Assembly: GCF_024753285.1 (NCBI RefSeq)
Contig: NZ_JANUGW010000026.1
Coordinates: 30,379-94,378 of the forward strand
Source: Massilia pinisoli
GTDB lineage: Bacteria; Pseudomonadota; Gammaproteobacteria; Burkholderiales; Burkholderiaceae_D
DNA: 64,000 bases
Direction of reading: 5' to 3'
Shown here: piece by piece, positions 53,785 through 61,975 of the stretch
How the letters are laid out: each line of letters starts with the position of its first letter
How positions within the stretch are numbered: position 1 is the stretch's first letter
The notes under the pieces: model-generated
What the model saw: the letters and a program-made list of their open reading frames with translations, nothing else
What the model was told of the DNA's origin: nothing
Databases searched by the model: none
Program-made: the position numbers and the translations under genes

Positions 53785-54153
53785 ACATCGACTAAGTTAA
53801 GCGTAACACTCTATTTTACCTGTGTTCTCGCAAGTTATCCACAGGCGATACGCGATTTTTCCACCGAAGCCGAGGCGCCCGGGGCGGCGGCTTTGTATAC
53901 GGGCGCAACCGTTTGCGATACGCGGAGATGCGACCTTGACACAACGGTTGCCTTGACAGTCGACCAGCAAATGGAGTCTAATTCAGGGTTCCCCGCCCGT
54001 ACGCTTTGTCAAACCGACAAAATGCACACAGGCGACAAGCTTTGCTGTGGCGTGACGCTGGCTTAACAACTGCGAAATGTCATTGGCGTAATGCTGACTC
54101 ATCGTGAGCTCAGCCCCCGATTTTGCATCTATTTTGCTTTAAGCGAGACCACC
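53785..54153. other. Presumed oriC / dnaA-rpmH intergenic region
   Basis: This 369-nt gap between dnaA and rpmH is where many Burkholderiales origins lie. It contains one perfect DnaA box TTATCCACA (53835-53843), a near-match TTATCCATA (53777-53785), two copies of GCGATACGCG (53845-53854, 53915-53924), and an 8-bp inverted pair GCAACCGT/ACGGTTGC (53905-53912, 53944-53951). Only one exact box is unusual for a full origin, so the functional oriC may extend elsewhere. Confidence 0.55.
53953..53982 (+). promoter_or_regulatory. Sigma-70 promoter of rpmH operon
   Basis: TTGACA (53953-53958), 18 nt, TCTAAT (53977-53982; 5 of 6 consensus). A second TTGACA lies at 53936-53941. A short hairpin TTTGTC/GACAAA (54005-54021) sits in the transcribed leader. 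Confidence 0.6.
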
Positions 54154-54288
54154 ATGAAACGTACTTACCAACCTTCCGTCGTTCGTCGCAAGCGCACGCA
54201 CGGCTTCCGCGCACGTATGGCTACCCGTGGTGGCCGCGATGTCCTGAACGCTCGCCGCGCCAAGGGCCGCAAGCGCCTGGCTGTCTAA
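54154..54288 (+). CDS. rpmH: Ribosomal protein bL34
   Basis: Large-subunit ribosomal protein of 44 aa, essentially the family consensus: MKRTYQPSVVRRKRTHGFRAR then NARRAKGRKRLAV. It is the first gene of the rpmH, rnpA, yidD, yidC group. ATG 54154 follows AAGCGAGACC. Confidence 0.98.
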   Translation: MKRTYQPSVVRRKRTHGFRARMATRGGRDVLNARRAKGRKRLAV

Positions 54289-54321
54289 GCCCGGGAAGCT
54301 GCAACGACCGCGCCTACGTCA

Positions 54322-54765
54322 ATGACAGGCGAAGGTTCGCACGACTTCGCGCGCGTTCGGCGTATCGTAAAAACGGATGAGTTTTCATCCGTTTTTCGTT
54401 TGCGCCCGGTACAAAAAACCGCGCATTTCGTGCTCTATACCCGACCGAATGCCCTGCCTCATGCGCGGCTGGGCGTCGTCGCGGCCAAACGTTTTGCCCC
54501 GCGCGCGGTGACGCGCAACACCATCAAGCGCGTCACGCGCGAACTGTTCCGCACCACGCCGCTGCCGGCGCTCGACTGCATCGTCCGCCTGGCCCGTCCG
54601 GTCAACGCCAAGGACGGTCCGGCGACGACGTCCGCGTTGAAGGCGCTGCTGCGCACCGAGCTGGCGCGCCTGTTCGCATCGCAAGCGCCGCGCGGCCGCA
54701 AGGCCAATGCCGCTCCACAGGCGGCAAACGTCGCGCCTCCAGCTTCGGAACCGGGATTATCATGA
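54322..54765 (+). CDS. rnpA: Ribonuclease P protein component
   Basis: RNase P protein of 147 aa, which with the RNA subunit matures tRNA 5' ends. It shows the conserved RLGVVAAKRFAPRAVTRNTIKRVTRELFR (RNR-like) motif and the ALDCIVRLARP strand. The C-terminus is extended by an alanine-rich tail compared with the roughly 120-aa norm. Unusually, a perfect 12-bp inverted repeat resembling a terminator lies inside codons 16-25 (54369-54396). Its stop overlaps the yidD start. Confidence 0.96.
   Translation: MTGEGSHDFARVRRIVKTDEFSSVFRLRPVQKTAHFVLYTRPNALPHARLGVVAAKRFAPRAVTRNTIKRVTRELFRTTPLPALDCIVRLARPVNAKDGPATTSALKALLRTELARLFASQAPRGRKANAAPQAANVAPPASEPGLS
54369..54396 (+). terminator. Terminator-like hairpin inside rnpA
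   Basis: AAAAACGGATGA (54369-54380), loop GTTT, then TCATCCGTTTTT (54385-54396): a perfect 12-bp stem whose 3' side ends in five T. It lies in the coding start of rnpA, where it could lower rnpA transcription relative to rpmH. Confidence 0.55.
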
Positions 54766-55022
54766 ACCGGTTGCTCGTCTGGCTGTTGCGCGGTTACCAG
54801 TTGCTGGTGTCTCCGATGCTCGGACAGAACTGCCGTTTCTATCCGAGTTGTTCCAGTTATGCGATCGAGGCCGTCCAGGTCCATGGCGCCGCACGCGGCA
54901 GCTGGCTGACGCTGCGCCGCGTCTGCCGCTGCCATCCGTGGAACGAGGGCGGCGTCGACCCGGTGCCGCCTCGCGTAGATCCGCATTCCTCACCAACCGC
55001 TTGCGGTTGCAAGCATTCCTGA
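54762..55022 (+). CDS. yidD: Membrane protein insertion factor YidD
   Basis: YidD of 86 aa. The signature GYQLLVSPMLGQNCRFYPSCSSYAIEAV and CHPWNEGGVDPVPPR are diagnostic. YidD assists YidC-dependent insertion of membrane proteins. Its ATG overlaps the rnpA stop by 4 nt, and yidC begins 10 nt downstream. Confidence 0.96.
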   Translation: MNRLLVWLLRGYQLLVSPMLGQNCRFYPSCSSYAIEAVQVHGAARGSWLTLRRVCRCHPWNEGGVDPVPPRVDPHSSPTACGCKHS

Positions 55023-55031
55023 ATAAGACCA

Positions 55032-56693
55032 ATGGAAATCAATAAACGTACCATCCTGTGGATCGTGTTCGCCGTCTCGCTGGTCGTCCTGTGGAACGAC
55101 TGGATGGTGGCCAACGGCAAGCAGTCGATGTTCTCGGCACAGCCGCCGGCCAAGGTCGCGCAGGCGCCGAATCAGTCGAAGCCGAATGACGTGCCGACGG
55201 CCGCAACGACCGTGCCCGACGCGACCGTGCCCGCCGTGCCGGGCGCACCCGCTGCGCCGGCACCGGTCCAGACCCAGATCGTCACCGTGACGACCGACGT
55301 CTACAAGGCCGACATCGACACGGCCGGCGGCATCATCCGCCGCCTGGAACTGCTGAAGTACCGCGACAAGGTCGATCCGACCAAGAACCAGGTTCTGTTC
55401 CAGAGCAATGGCCCGCGCGTCTACCTGGCCGAGACCGGCCTGACGGGCACCACCCCGGCCGGCGCACCGCCGAGCCACAACACCCCGTTCACGGTCCGTC
55501 CGGGCCCGCGTACGCTGGATGGCAACAACCAGGTGCAGGTCGTGCTGGACGCGGAGCAGGGCGGCGTGCACCTGACCAAGACCTACACGTTCAAGCGCAA
55601 CGACTACGTGATCGACGTGCGCCACGACGTGACGAACCTGACCCAGGCACCCGTGACCCCGGCGCTGTACTTCCAGCTGGAACACGACGGCATGAAGCCG
55701 GAAGGCGACACGTACTTCAACAGCAGCTACACGGGCCCCACGCTGTGGACGCCGGAAGAGCACTACCAGAAGCTCACGTTCGACAAGGTCGCCAAGGGCT
55801 CGGCCGACTACGCCAAGACCGCGAAGGATGGCTGGATCGCGATCTCGCAGCACTTCTTCGTCTCGGCGTTCATCCCGAGCGCGAACTCGGCGCGCACGAT
55901 CGAAGTGAAGCCGGTCGGTAACAACCTGTTCGCCATCCGCACGATCCAATCGCTGGGCACCGTCGCACCGGGTGCGACCGTCTCGAACGCCGCGCGCCTG
56001 TACTCGGGCCCGCAGGTGCAGTCGCTGCTGGAAAAAGTGACGCCGGGCCTCGACCTCGTGCGCGATTACGCGTGGGCCGCGATCATCGCCAAGCCGATCT
56101 TCGCCACGATGAACTGGCTGCACTCGATGATCGGCAACTGGGGCTGGACCATCATGGCCTTCACCATCCTGATCAAGCTGCTGTTCTTCCCGCTGTCGGC
56201 CGCCGGCTACCGCAGCATGGCGAAGATGAAGACCGTGACGCCGAAGATGCAGGCGATCCGCGAGCGCTTCAAGAACGACCCCGCCAAGATGCAGCAGGCC
56301 ACGATGGAGCTGTACAAGGCCGAGAAGATCAACCCGCTGGGCGGCTGCCTGCCGATCCTCGTGCAGATGCCGGTGTTCCTGGCCCTGTACTGGGTGCTGC
56401 AGGCCGCCGTCGAGATGCGCGGCGCGACCTGGCTGTGGATCCCGGACCTGACGGTGAAGGACCCGTACTTCATCCTGCCGGTGCTGTACGCGATCTCGAT
56501 GTTCGTCACGCAGAAGCTGAACCCGCAGCCGGCCGATCCGGTGCAGGCCAAGATGATGATGTTCATGCCGCTGGCGTTCTCCGTCATGTTCCTGTTCTTC
56601 CCGTCCGGCCTCGTGCTGTACTGGGTCGTGAACAACCTGATCTCGATGGCGCAGCAGTACGTCATCACCAAGAAGTTCGCGCCAAAAACGTAA
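55032..56693 (+). CDS. yidC: Membrane protein insertase YidC
   Basis: Insertase of 553 aa of the Gram-negative type: N-terminal anchor (ILWIVFAVSLVVLWNDWMV), a large periplasmic domain (about residues 60-340) preceded by an Ala/Pro-rich linker, then five clustered helices with WGWTIMAFTILIKLLFFPLS, NPLGGCLPILVQMPVFLALYWVL and FFPSGLVLYWVVNNLISMAQQ. It inserts and folds inner-membrane proteins with or without Sec. An intrinsic terminator follows. Confidence 0.98.
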   Translation: MEINKRTILWIVFAVSLVVLWNDWMVANGKQSMFSAQPPAKVAQAPNQSKPNDVPTAATTVPDATVPAVPGAPAAPAPVQTQIVTVTTDVYKADIDTAGGIIRRLELLKYRDKVDPTKNQVLFQSNGPRVYLAETGLTGTTPAGAPPSHNTPFTVRPGPRTLDGNNQVQVVLDAEQGGVHLTKTYTFKRNDYVIDVRHDVTNLTQAPVTPALYFQLEHDGMKPEGDTYFNSSYTGPTLWTPEEHYQKLTFDKVAKGSADYAKTAKDGWIAISQHFFVSAFIPSANSARTIEVKPVGNNLFAIRTIQSLGTVAPGATVSNAARLYSGPQVQSLLEKVTPGLDLVRDYAWAAIIAKPIFATMNWLHSMIGNWGWTIMAFTILIKLLFFPLSAAGYRSMAKMKTVTPKMQAIRERFKNDPAKMQQATMELYKAEKINPLGGCLPILVQMPVFLALYWVLQAAVEMRGATWLWIPDLTVKDPYFILPVLYAISMFVTQKLNPQPADPVQAKMMMFMPLAFSVMFLFFPSGLVLYWVVNNLISMAQQYVITKKFAPKT

Positions 56694-56716
56694 CGCGGCC
56701 TCCCCGCCATTCGAAG

Positions 56717-56742
56717 AGCCCGTGTCCGCACGGGCTTTTTTA
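56717..56742 (+). terminator. Intrinsic terminator after yidC
   Basis: AGCCCGTG (56717-56724), loop TCCG, CACGGGCT (56729-56736), then T-rich sequence. It ends the rpmH-yidC operon and separates it from mnmE, which starts 20 nt later. Confidence 0.85.
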
Positions 56743-56761
56743 TTCGCACTACAATCCGACC

Positions 56762-58141
56762 ATGAAACTCGATACCTCCCCCATCGCCGCCATCGCCACC
56801 GCCCCCGGCCGCGGCGGTATCGGCGTCGTGCGCGCCTCCGGCAAGGACTTGTCTCCGCTCGTGGCCGCGCTGTTCCCCGCCACGAAGCTGGCTCCCCGCC
56901 ACGCCACCTACCTGCCGTTCAAGGACGCCGCGGGCACCGTCATCGACGAAGGCCTCGCGCTTTACTTCAAGGCCCCGCATTCGTACACGGGCGAGGACGT
57001 GCTGGAGCTGCAAGGCCACGGCGGCCCCGTCGTGCTGCGCATGCTGCTCGCGCGCGTGCTGGAGGCGGGCCGCGATGCCGGCCTGCGCCTCGCGGAGCCG
57101 GGCGAATTCACGCGCCGCGCCTTCCTTAACGACAAGCTCGACCTCGCGCAGGCGGAGGCCGTGGCCGACCTGATCGACGCGTCGACGGAAGCGGCCGCGA
57201 AGTCGGCGTCGCAATCGCTGTCCGGCGCGTTCTCGAAGGTCGTGCACGAGCTGGTCGAGAAGACGATCAATCTGCGCATGCTCGTCGAGGCCACGCTGGA
57301 CTTCCCGGAAGAGGAGATCGACTTCCTTGAGAAATCGAATGCGCGCGGCCAGTTGAAGGGCATCGTCGATGCGCTGGAAGCCGTGTTCCGCCAGGCCGCC
57401 CAGGGCGCGCTGCTGCGCGAAGGCCTGAACGTCGTGCTGGTGGGCCAGCCGAACGTCGGTAAATCGTCGCTGCTGAACGCCCTGGCCGGATCGGACGTCG
57501 CGATCGTCACGCCGATCGCGGGCACGACGCGCGACAAGGTCAGCGAGACGATCCAGGTGGAGGGCATCCCGCTGAACATCGTCGACACGGCCGGCATCCG
57601 CGCCATCGATGACGGCATCGACGTCGTCGAGCGCATCGGCATCGAACGCACGTGGGGCGAGGTGGGCAAGGCGGACGTGATCCTGCACCTGCTCGACGCG
57701 AGCATGGGCCCCGCGAAGGCCGACGAGGACATCGTCGCCGCGTTCCCGGCCGGCGTGCCCGTCGTGCGCATCTGGAACAAGATCGACCTGTCCGGCCACC
57801 AGCCGGGCGTGACGCCGTGCGCGGACGCCGTCCACATCTATCTGTCGGCACACGACAAGATCGGCATCGACCTGCTGCGCGCGGAGCTGCTGCGCATCGC
57901 GGGCTGGCAACAGACGGGCGAATCGCTGTACCTCGCGCGCGAACGCCACCTCGTCGCGCTGCGCCAGGCGCGCGAGCACCTGCGGTACGCCGCCGACCAT
58001 GCGGCGCAGGACGACCAGTCGCTCGACCTGTTTGCCGAGGAGCTGCGGCTCGCGCAGGACCAGCTGTCGAGCATCACCGGGCAGTTCACGCCCGACGATT
58101 TGCTCGGGGTGATCTTCAGCCGGTTTTGCATCGGAAAATAA
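56762..58141 (+). CDS. mnmE: tRNA modification GTPase MnmE
   Basis: MnmE (TrmE) of 459 aa, which with MnmG modifies the wobble uridine of some tRNAs. The N-terminal domain begins TSPIAAIATAPGRGGIGVVR; the G domain has GQPNVGKSSLLNAL (G1), DTAGIR (G3) and NKIDLS (G4); the C-terminus ends in FCIGK with the invariant catalytic cysteine. The start ATG 56762 gives the normal N-terminus. Its last codons form half of an imperfect direct repeat (58122-58133 and 60085-60096) that flanks a foreign-looking insert. Confidence 0.97.
   Translation: MKLDTSPIAAIATAPGRGGIGVVRASGKDLSPLVAALFPATKLAPRHATYLPFKDAAGTVIDEGLALYFKAPHSYTGEDVLELQGHGGPVVLRMLLARVLEAGRDAGLRLAEPGEFTRRAFLNDKLDLAQAEAVADLIDASTEAAAKSASQSLSGAFSKVVHELVEKTINLRMLVEATLDFPEEEIDFLEKSNARGQLKGIVDALEAVFRQAAQGALLREGLNVVLVGQPNVGKSSLLNALAGSDVAIVTPIAGTTRDKVSETIQVEGIPLNIVDTAGIRAIDDGIDVVERIGIERTWGEVGKADVILHLLDASMGPAKADEDIVAAFPAGVPVVRIWNKIDLSGHQPGVTPCADAVHIYLSAHDKIGIDLLRAELLRIAGWQQTGESLYLARERHLVALRQAREHLRYAADHAAQDDQSLDLFAEELRLAQDQLSSITGQFTPDDLLGVIFSRFCIGK
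58122..58133 (+). repeat. Left att-like repeat at mnmE 3' end
   Basis: GGTTTTGCATCG, within the last codons of mnmE (F-C-I-G). It matches GGTTTTGTATCG at 60085-60096 at 11 of 12 positions. The mnmE 3' end is the chromosomal attachment site of SGI1-type islands. Confidence 0.5.
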
Positions 58142-58242
58142 AATTGCTGGCAACGTCTTGCATCGGGTGATATCTAACCTTCTACGGCGGCCTCGTTTAT
58201 TTTAATGCTTGCTTATTTCTGACGTATCGCAGGTTTGCCTTT

Positions 58243-58251
58243 TGATATAAT
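58243..58251 (+). promoter_or_regulatory. Extended -10 promoter of insert genes
   Basis: TGATATAAT is a perfect extended -10 element (TGnTATAAT), which can work without a good -35. It lies 31 nt upstream of the ATPase start, in an AT-rich stretch. Confidence 0.6.
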
Positions 58252-58282
58252 TTTGCAAGTTATTTTGCTTTTGGGAGGTTAA

Positions 58283-59533
58283 ATGGTCAGAATGAGGGTG
58301 AAGAATTTCGGTCCGATTCGAGCTGGATGTACAGAGGACGAAGGTTGGATTGAAATAAAGCGAGTCACGATTTTTATCGGTAACCAAGGCTCCGGCAAGA
58401 GTACTCTCGCAAAGCTTTTCTCCACTTTCGCGTGGATGGAAAAAGCTCTCTTTAGGGGCGACTACGACAAGAAATGGTTTGAAAGAAAAGGCAGGCTAAC
58501 GAACACGCTTCTCGCCTATCATCGTCTGGAAAATTATATTTCTGACGATTTGGATAATCCAACTTCTCTTGAGTACGAAGGCGAGGCCTATAAAATCACG
58601 TTTGTGGATGGGCAGCTTGAGATTCAGGAATTGGAAAATCCCGGGTATGCACTTCCGCAGGTGGTCTACGTTCCTGCAGAGAGAAATTTCATTTCTTATG
58701 TTAGAAATTCTCGGGAACTGAAAATATCGTCGGACTCGTTGAAGGAATTCGTGACCGTATTCGATAGTGCCATTGCTCATCTGAAAGGTTCAGTGCTCTT
58801 GCCTATTAATGATGTTGAGCTCGAATACGACAAGTTGAACAATATCCTGAACATCAAGGATAAGCATCACAAGCTTAGACTGACGGATGCATCCAGCGGC
58901 TTTCAGTCGTCGGTTCCATTGTTTGTTGTGACGCAATATTTGGCAGATACGCTTACCGGGGAGAGCGAATCGAAAAATCTTCCTATGAGCGCGGTCGAGA
59001 TCGAGAGATTCAAGAACAGCATTGCGGAAATTTTCAGGGATTTTACTCTTACCGAAGAGCAACGTCGAGTTGCGGTCTCCGTGTTGTCGTCAAGGTTCAA
59101 TAAATCAGCTTTGGTAAATATTGTCGAGGAACCCGAGCAAAACCTGTTTCCTGAGTCTCAGTGGAGTATTTTGAAGACCTTATTGCAGATTAATAACCAG
59201 CGTGCGGCGAACAAGATAGTTATGACGACTCACAGCCCGTATGTCGTCAATCTGCTGAGTTTGTCGGCTTTGGGCGCAAAGGTGAAGAAGGACATCCTTG
59301 CACACGAAGAAAAAGAACGGCTGCTGAGTAGGCTGGCGGAAGTGATCGACATCAATGCCTTAGTCGATGCGGAAGATTTGATTGTGTTTCAAGCAAATGA
59401 GAGGGATGGAACGGTAAAAAGGCTGCCAACTTTCGAAGGTATTCCGACTGACAAAAACTATCTCAATCAGTTTCTTAAGTTTTCCAATGAGATATTCGAT
59501 CAGCTGCTTGAGTTGGAACAGGAAATGCAATAA
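58283..59533 (+). CDS. AAA15/OLD-like ATPase, putative defence protein
   Basis: Soluble ABC/SMC-type ATPase of 416 aa. Walker A is GNQGSGKST (33-41); the signature-like SSGFQS is at 204-209; Walker B is VEEPEQNLFP with E282-E285; the H-loop is TTHSPYVV with H317. This motif set belongs to the AAA15/AAA21 proteins used in OLD, PARIS (AriA) and related phage-defence systems. A GGGAGG ribosome site precedes ATG 58283. The gene is plainly AT-richer than its surroundings and its stop codon overlaps or abuts the following start (both at 59533), so the two genes form one unit. Specific function unknown. Confidence 0.85.
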   Translation: MVRMRVKNFGPIRAGCTEDEGWIEIKRVTIFIGNQGSGKSTLAKLFSTFAWMEKALFRGDYDKKWFERKGRLTNTLLAYHRLENYISDDLDNPTSLEYEGEAYKITFVDGQLEIQELENPGYALPQVVYVPAERNFISYVRNSRELKISSDSLKEFVTVFDSAIAHLKGSVLLPINDVELEYDKLNNILNIKDKHHKLRLTDASSGFQSSVPLFVVTQYLADTLTGESESKNLPMSAVEIERFKNSIAEIFRDFTLTEEQRRVAVSVLSSRFNKSALVNIVEEPEQNLFPESQWSILKTLLQINNQRAANKIVMTTHSPYVVNLLSLSALGAKVKKDILAHEEKERLLSRLAEVIDINALVDAEDLIVFQANERDGTVKRLPTFEGIPTDKNYLNQFLKFSNEIFDQLLELEQEMQ

Positions 59534-60024
59534 TGGATTTTTTCAAATTCGCATGTCAAACGGGACCGCATTCCGAATTTGAATTTGGTATATGTGACGA
59601 TCAAAGCGGGGGCATCGCGTTTGTCGATAAGCGCGATTCTTCGAAGTGGGTTGCCAAAGTAAAAAACAAAGATGCTATTCCCGTAATTTTTACCGCTATC
59701 GACAAGTGTGTGATTGCTGACGGTGAATTGCCGGGGCGGGGAAGATGCGATGGGATGCTGACCGCTGACCATTTGTTGTATTTGGTCGAACTGAAAGATC
59801 AAAGGCAAAAGTGGCGCGAGCACGCTATTCAGCAGTTGATTTCGACGATAGAACTGCTTGTCGAGAACGAGGTTGACCTGAAAAAATATACGCTAAAAAA
59901 AGCTTTTGCATGCAATAGAGCCCATCCGCATTTTGTCGAAATTGATCACGAATTGCAAATGCGTTTTTTTAGGAATTATGGATTTCGCATAGATATCCAG
60001 GCTGAAGTTTTAATCCTTTCGTAA
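59533..60024 (+). CDS. Small PD-(D/E)xK-like partner of ATPase
   Basis: Protein of 163 aa with no named family I recognise. The stretch RCDGMLTADHLLYLVELKDQR has D73, then E86-L87-K88, and a following QQ pair (100-101), the spacing of a PD-(D/E)xK nuclease core. If so, it is the effector nuclease and the ATPase is the sensor. It starts at ATG 59533, coupled to the ATPase gene, and shares its low G+C. It is not the TOPRIM partner of PARIS nor the HNH partner of Septu as far as I can see. Confidence 0.72.
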   Translation: MDFFKFACQTGPHSEFEFGICDDQSGGIAFVDKRDSSKWVAKVKNKDAIPVIFTAIDKCVIADGELPGRGRCDGMLTADHLLYLVELKDQRQKWREHAIQQLISTIELLVENEVDLKKYTLKKAFACNRAHPHFVEIDHELQMRFFRNYGFRIDIQAEVLILS

Positions 60025-60084
60025 GCGGGCTGAATTCTCGTGTTTGTAATTACGTTGTTGCCACAAAAAATCTTTCCTGAATAA

Positions 60085-60096
60085 GGTTTTGTATCG
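60085..60096 (+). repeat. Right att-like repeat
   Basis: GGTTTTGTATCG, one mismatch from the mnmE 3'-end copy at 58122-58133, in the same orientation. It lies 60 nt past the last insert gene and just where high-GC sequence resumes. Confidence 0.45.
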
Positions 60097-60178
60097 ATTT
60101 TTTGCCCGCCGATCGCTGTGCAATAGTACCTTCCGCGGATGTGCTAGGCTTGCTCCATTCATCGACATTGAGGCAACC

Positions 60179-60757
60179 ATGGCAGTGACGCAAGACGGGA
60201 TGACGAGACGCCGCTTCGGCAAGGCCGCGCTGGCGCTGGCGGCGACCGGCTTGCTCGCGTCGTGCGCGAGCATGATCGGGCCGCGCCGCATCGAGCTGTT
60301 GCAGGCGCGCCTGCAGGCCGGCCTGGAGCGCCGCTTCCCCCTGCGCAACCGCATGCTCCAGCTGTTCGACGTGCAGCTGACCCGGCCCCGCCTCGCGATC
60401 TTGTCCGAGACCGACCGCGTGGGCCTCACGCTGGACGTACACGTGGCGCCGCCGTTCATGCGCCAGTCGTGGGACGGCACGCTGGCGCTGTCCGGCCACC
60501 TCGTGCTGGACAATGCGCGCAACGCCGTCGTCCTGTCGGCAACCCACGTCGACCGCTTCGACGTCGACGGCATGGACAGCGACCGCGTGCGCGAACTGGG
60601 CCGCGCCGCCGACGTGCTCGTGAACCAGCTGCTGCGCGACATGCCGGTCTACAGTTTTCATCCCGAAGACCTGCGCTACGCCGGCGTGCAATTCCTGCCG
60701 ACCCGCCTGGAGACGGCGCCCGGCGCCCTGTTCGTCACGTTGGAACCGGCGCGCTGA
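60179..60757 (+). CDS. DUF1439-type lipoprotein (YceB-like)
   Basis: Lipoprotein of 192 aa. An N-terminal MTRRRFGKAALALAATGLLASC is a lipoprotein signal with lipobox LASC, and the preceding RRRF resembles a twin-arginine motif. The mature part (RIELLQARLQAGLERRFPLRNRMLQLFDVQLTRPRL...) matches DUF1439/YceB, a tubulin-independent lipid-binding-like fold of the outer-membrane periphery. Function unknown. ATG 60179 starts it; ATG 60200 is an alternative nearer the signal. Confidence 0.8.
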   Translation: MAVTQDGMTRRRFGKAALALAATGLLASCASMIGPRRIELLQARLQAGLERRFPLRNRMLQLFDVQLTRPRLAILSETDRVGLTLDVHVAPPFMRQSWDGTLALSGHLVLDNARNAVVLSATHVDRFDVDGMDSDRVRELGRAADVLVNQLLRDMPVYSFHPEDLRYAGVQFLPTRLETAPGALFVTLEPAR

Positions 60758-61088
60758 GTGTCGCCAAACGCCGCGTCGCGAATCTGACACGGCCGCTACG
60801 CACGATTGAACGGCGAATCGCATGCGTTACCGATACTGCTATTATTTCCGGCAGTTGGAGGGCGCGGCATCGGCGACGATGGCGTCGGGGCCTTTTGACT
60901 GTTGTTTCTTGAAAACTAGTTCGCCGGAGGCGTTGCAGAGGTAGCCCAAACGGCGCACACTGGTTTGAACGATCAGGACGGCACGTACCGCAGAAGCGGG
61001 CACAAGCGTACTTGCGCTTTCTCATGCACACGGTGTTCCACTAAAGTAATCTCTGCGTTACTGACGTGCTGCCGGTAAGGGGGTAACC
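60758..61088. other. Intergenic region without a supported gene
   Basis: A 331-nt gap between the lipoprotein and the zinc-ribbon gene. No reading frame here looks coding, no terminator with a T-tract is obvious, and it probably holds the zinc-ribbon gene's promoter. Confidence 0.4.
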
Positions 61089-61301
61089 TTGGAAACGATA
61101 CAGGAAAGTGTTCCGGACCAGAGCGTGCCTGCCGAGCCGATCGTCGCCGCCTCGATGGGCGCGACGGCGGTGCCGGCCCGGCTGAGCCTGCCGCCCAAGG
61201 GCGCGTGCTGGTATTGCGAGAAGCCGCTCGACAGTGTCCGCCGCTTCTGTGGCAAATCCTGCGCCGATTCGTTCGACGAAGAAGCGGAATACAACCGCTG
61301 A
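61089..61301 (+). CDS. Small zinc-ribbon protein
   Basis: Protein of 70 aa. The C-terminal half has CWYCEKPLDSVRRFCGKSC, two cysteine pairs typical of a one-zinc ribbon, followed by an acidic tail. It starts at TTG 61089 behind AAGGGGGT, unless an internal ATG (61156, MGATAV) is used. Such proteins are frequent, uncharacterised small genes in this group. Confidence 0.6.
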   Translation: METIQESVPDQSVPAEPIVAASMGATAVPARLSLPPKGACWYCEKPLDSVRRFCGKSCADSFDEEAEYNR

Positions 61302-61350
61302 CCTGTACCGCCGCGTCCCGCCGGCGGCCGCGTTCCAGTCGCCAGACGCG

Positions 61351-61959
61351 TCAGCCGCCCGCCACCCGTTCCCGCAGCAGTTCCAGCGCACCGTCGAAGT
61401 CGAAGCCTTCGACCAGGTCCGCCACCCGGCGGTAATCGTCTTCCCCGAGTTCCGCGGCAAGCGCGTCTCCCGCCTCGCGCACGATGTCGACCGCATCCCC
61501 GTTGCCTTCGTCGAGCAGCGTCATCAACGTGCGCAGTGCGTCCGGATGGAATCGGGCCGGCCGCGCCGCCGCACGTGCGGGCAAGGTGCTGGCGAGCGTA
61601 TCGAGTTCGCACAGCACCCGCTCCAGTTCCGCCTGCAGGCGCGCGAGGCTGCCGTGGACGTCGCCCGTGCCCGCGTGCAGCTCCCGTTCCACGGCGTCCG
61701 CCTGGCGCCGCAGAGGCACTGCCTCGATCATGGCGGCGGCCCCCTTCAGCGTGTGCACGAGGCGCAGCGCCAGCTGGGTATTGCCGTCTTCGTGCGCGGC
61801 GAGGATGCCGGCCGCCGCCTGCCGGTACTCGTTGCGAAAGCGCGCGAGGACGCGCCCGAACAGGGCGGCGTCGCCCATCAGGCGCGCGACGCCGCCCGCG
61901 TGGTTCACCGCGGGGCCGTCGGACGCATCGAGGGGGAGGCGGTGGCCGGGACTGTCCAT
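61351..61959 (-). CDS. Hpt-domain protein
   Basis: Protein of 202 aa with a histidine-phosphotransfer domain: LRLVHTLKGAAAMIEA carries the phospho-accepting histidine, preceded by FRNEYRQAAAGILAAHEDG. The second half (FHPDALRTLMTLLDEGNGDAVDIVREAG) looks like a further small helical domain. It resembles the C-terminal part of a hybrid sensor kinase, but no kinase or receiver is upstream: the CAP-domain gene lies there. It is either a free-standing phosphorelay protein or a remnant. ATG 61959. Confidence 0.72.
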   Translation of the reverse strand: MDSPGHRLPLDASDGPAVNHAGGVARLMGDAALFGRVLARFRNEYRQAAAGILAAHEDGNTQLALRLVHTLKGAAAMIEAVPLRRQADAVERELHAGTGDVHGSLARLQAELERVLCELDTLASTLPARAAARPARFHPDALRTLMTLLDEGNGDAVDIVREAGDALAAELGEDDYRRVADLVEGFDFDGALELLRERVAGG

Positions 61960-61975
61960 GCGAATGGGTTGGCGC

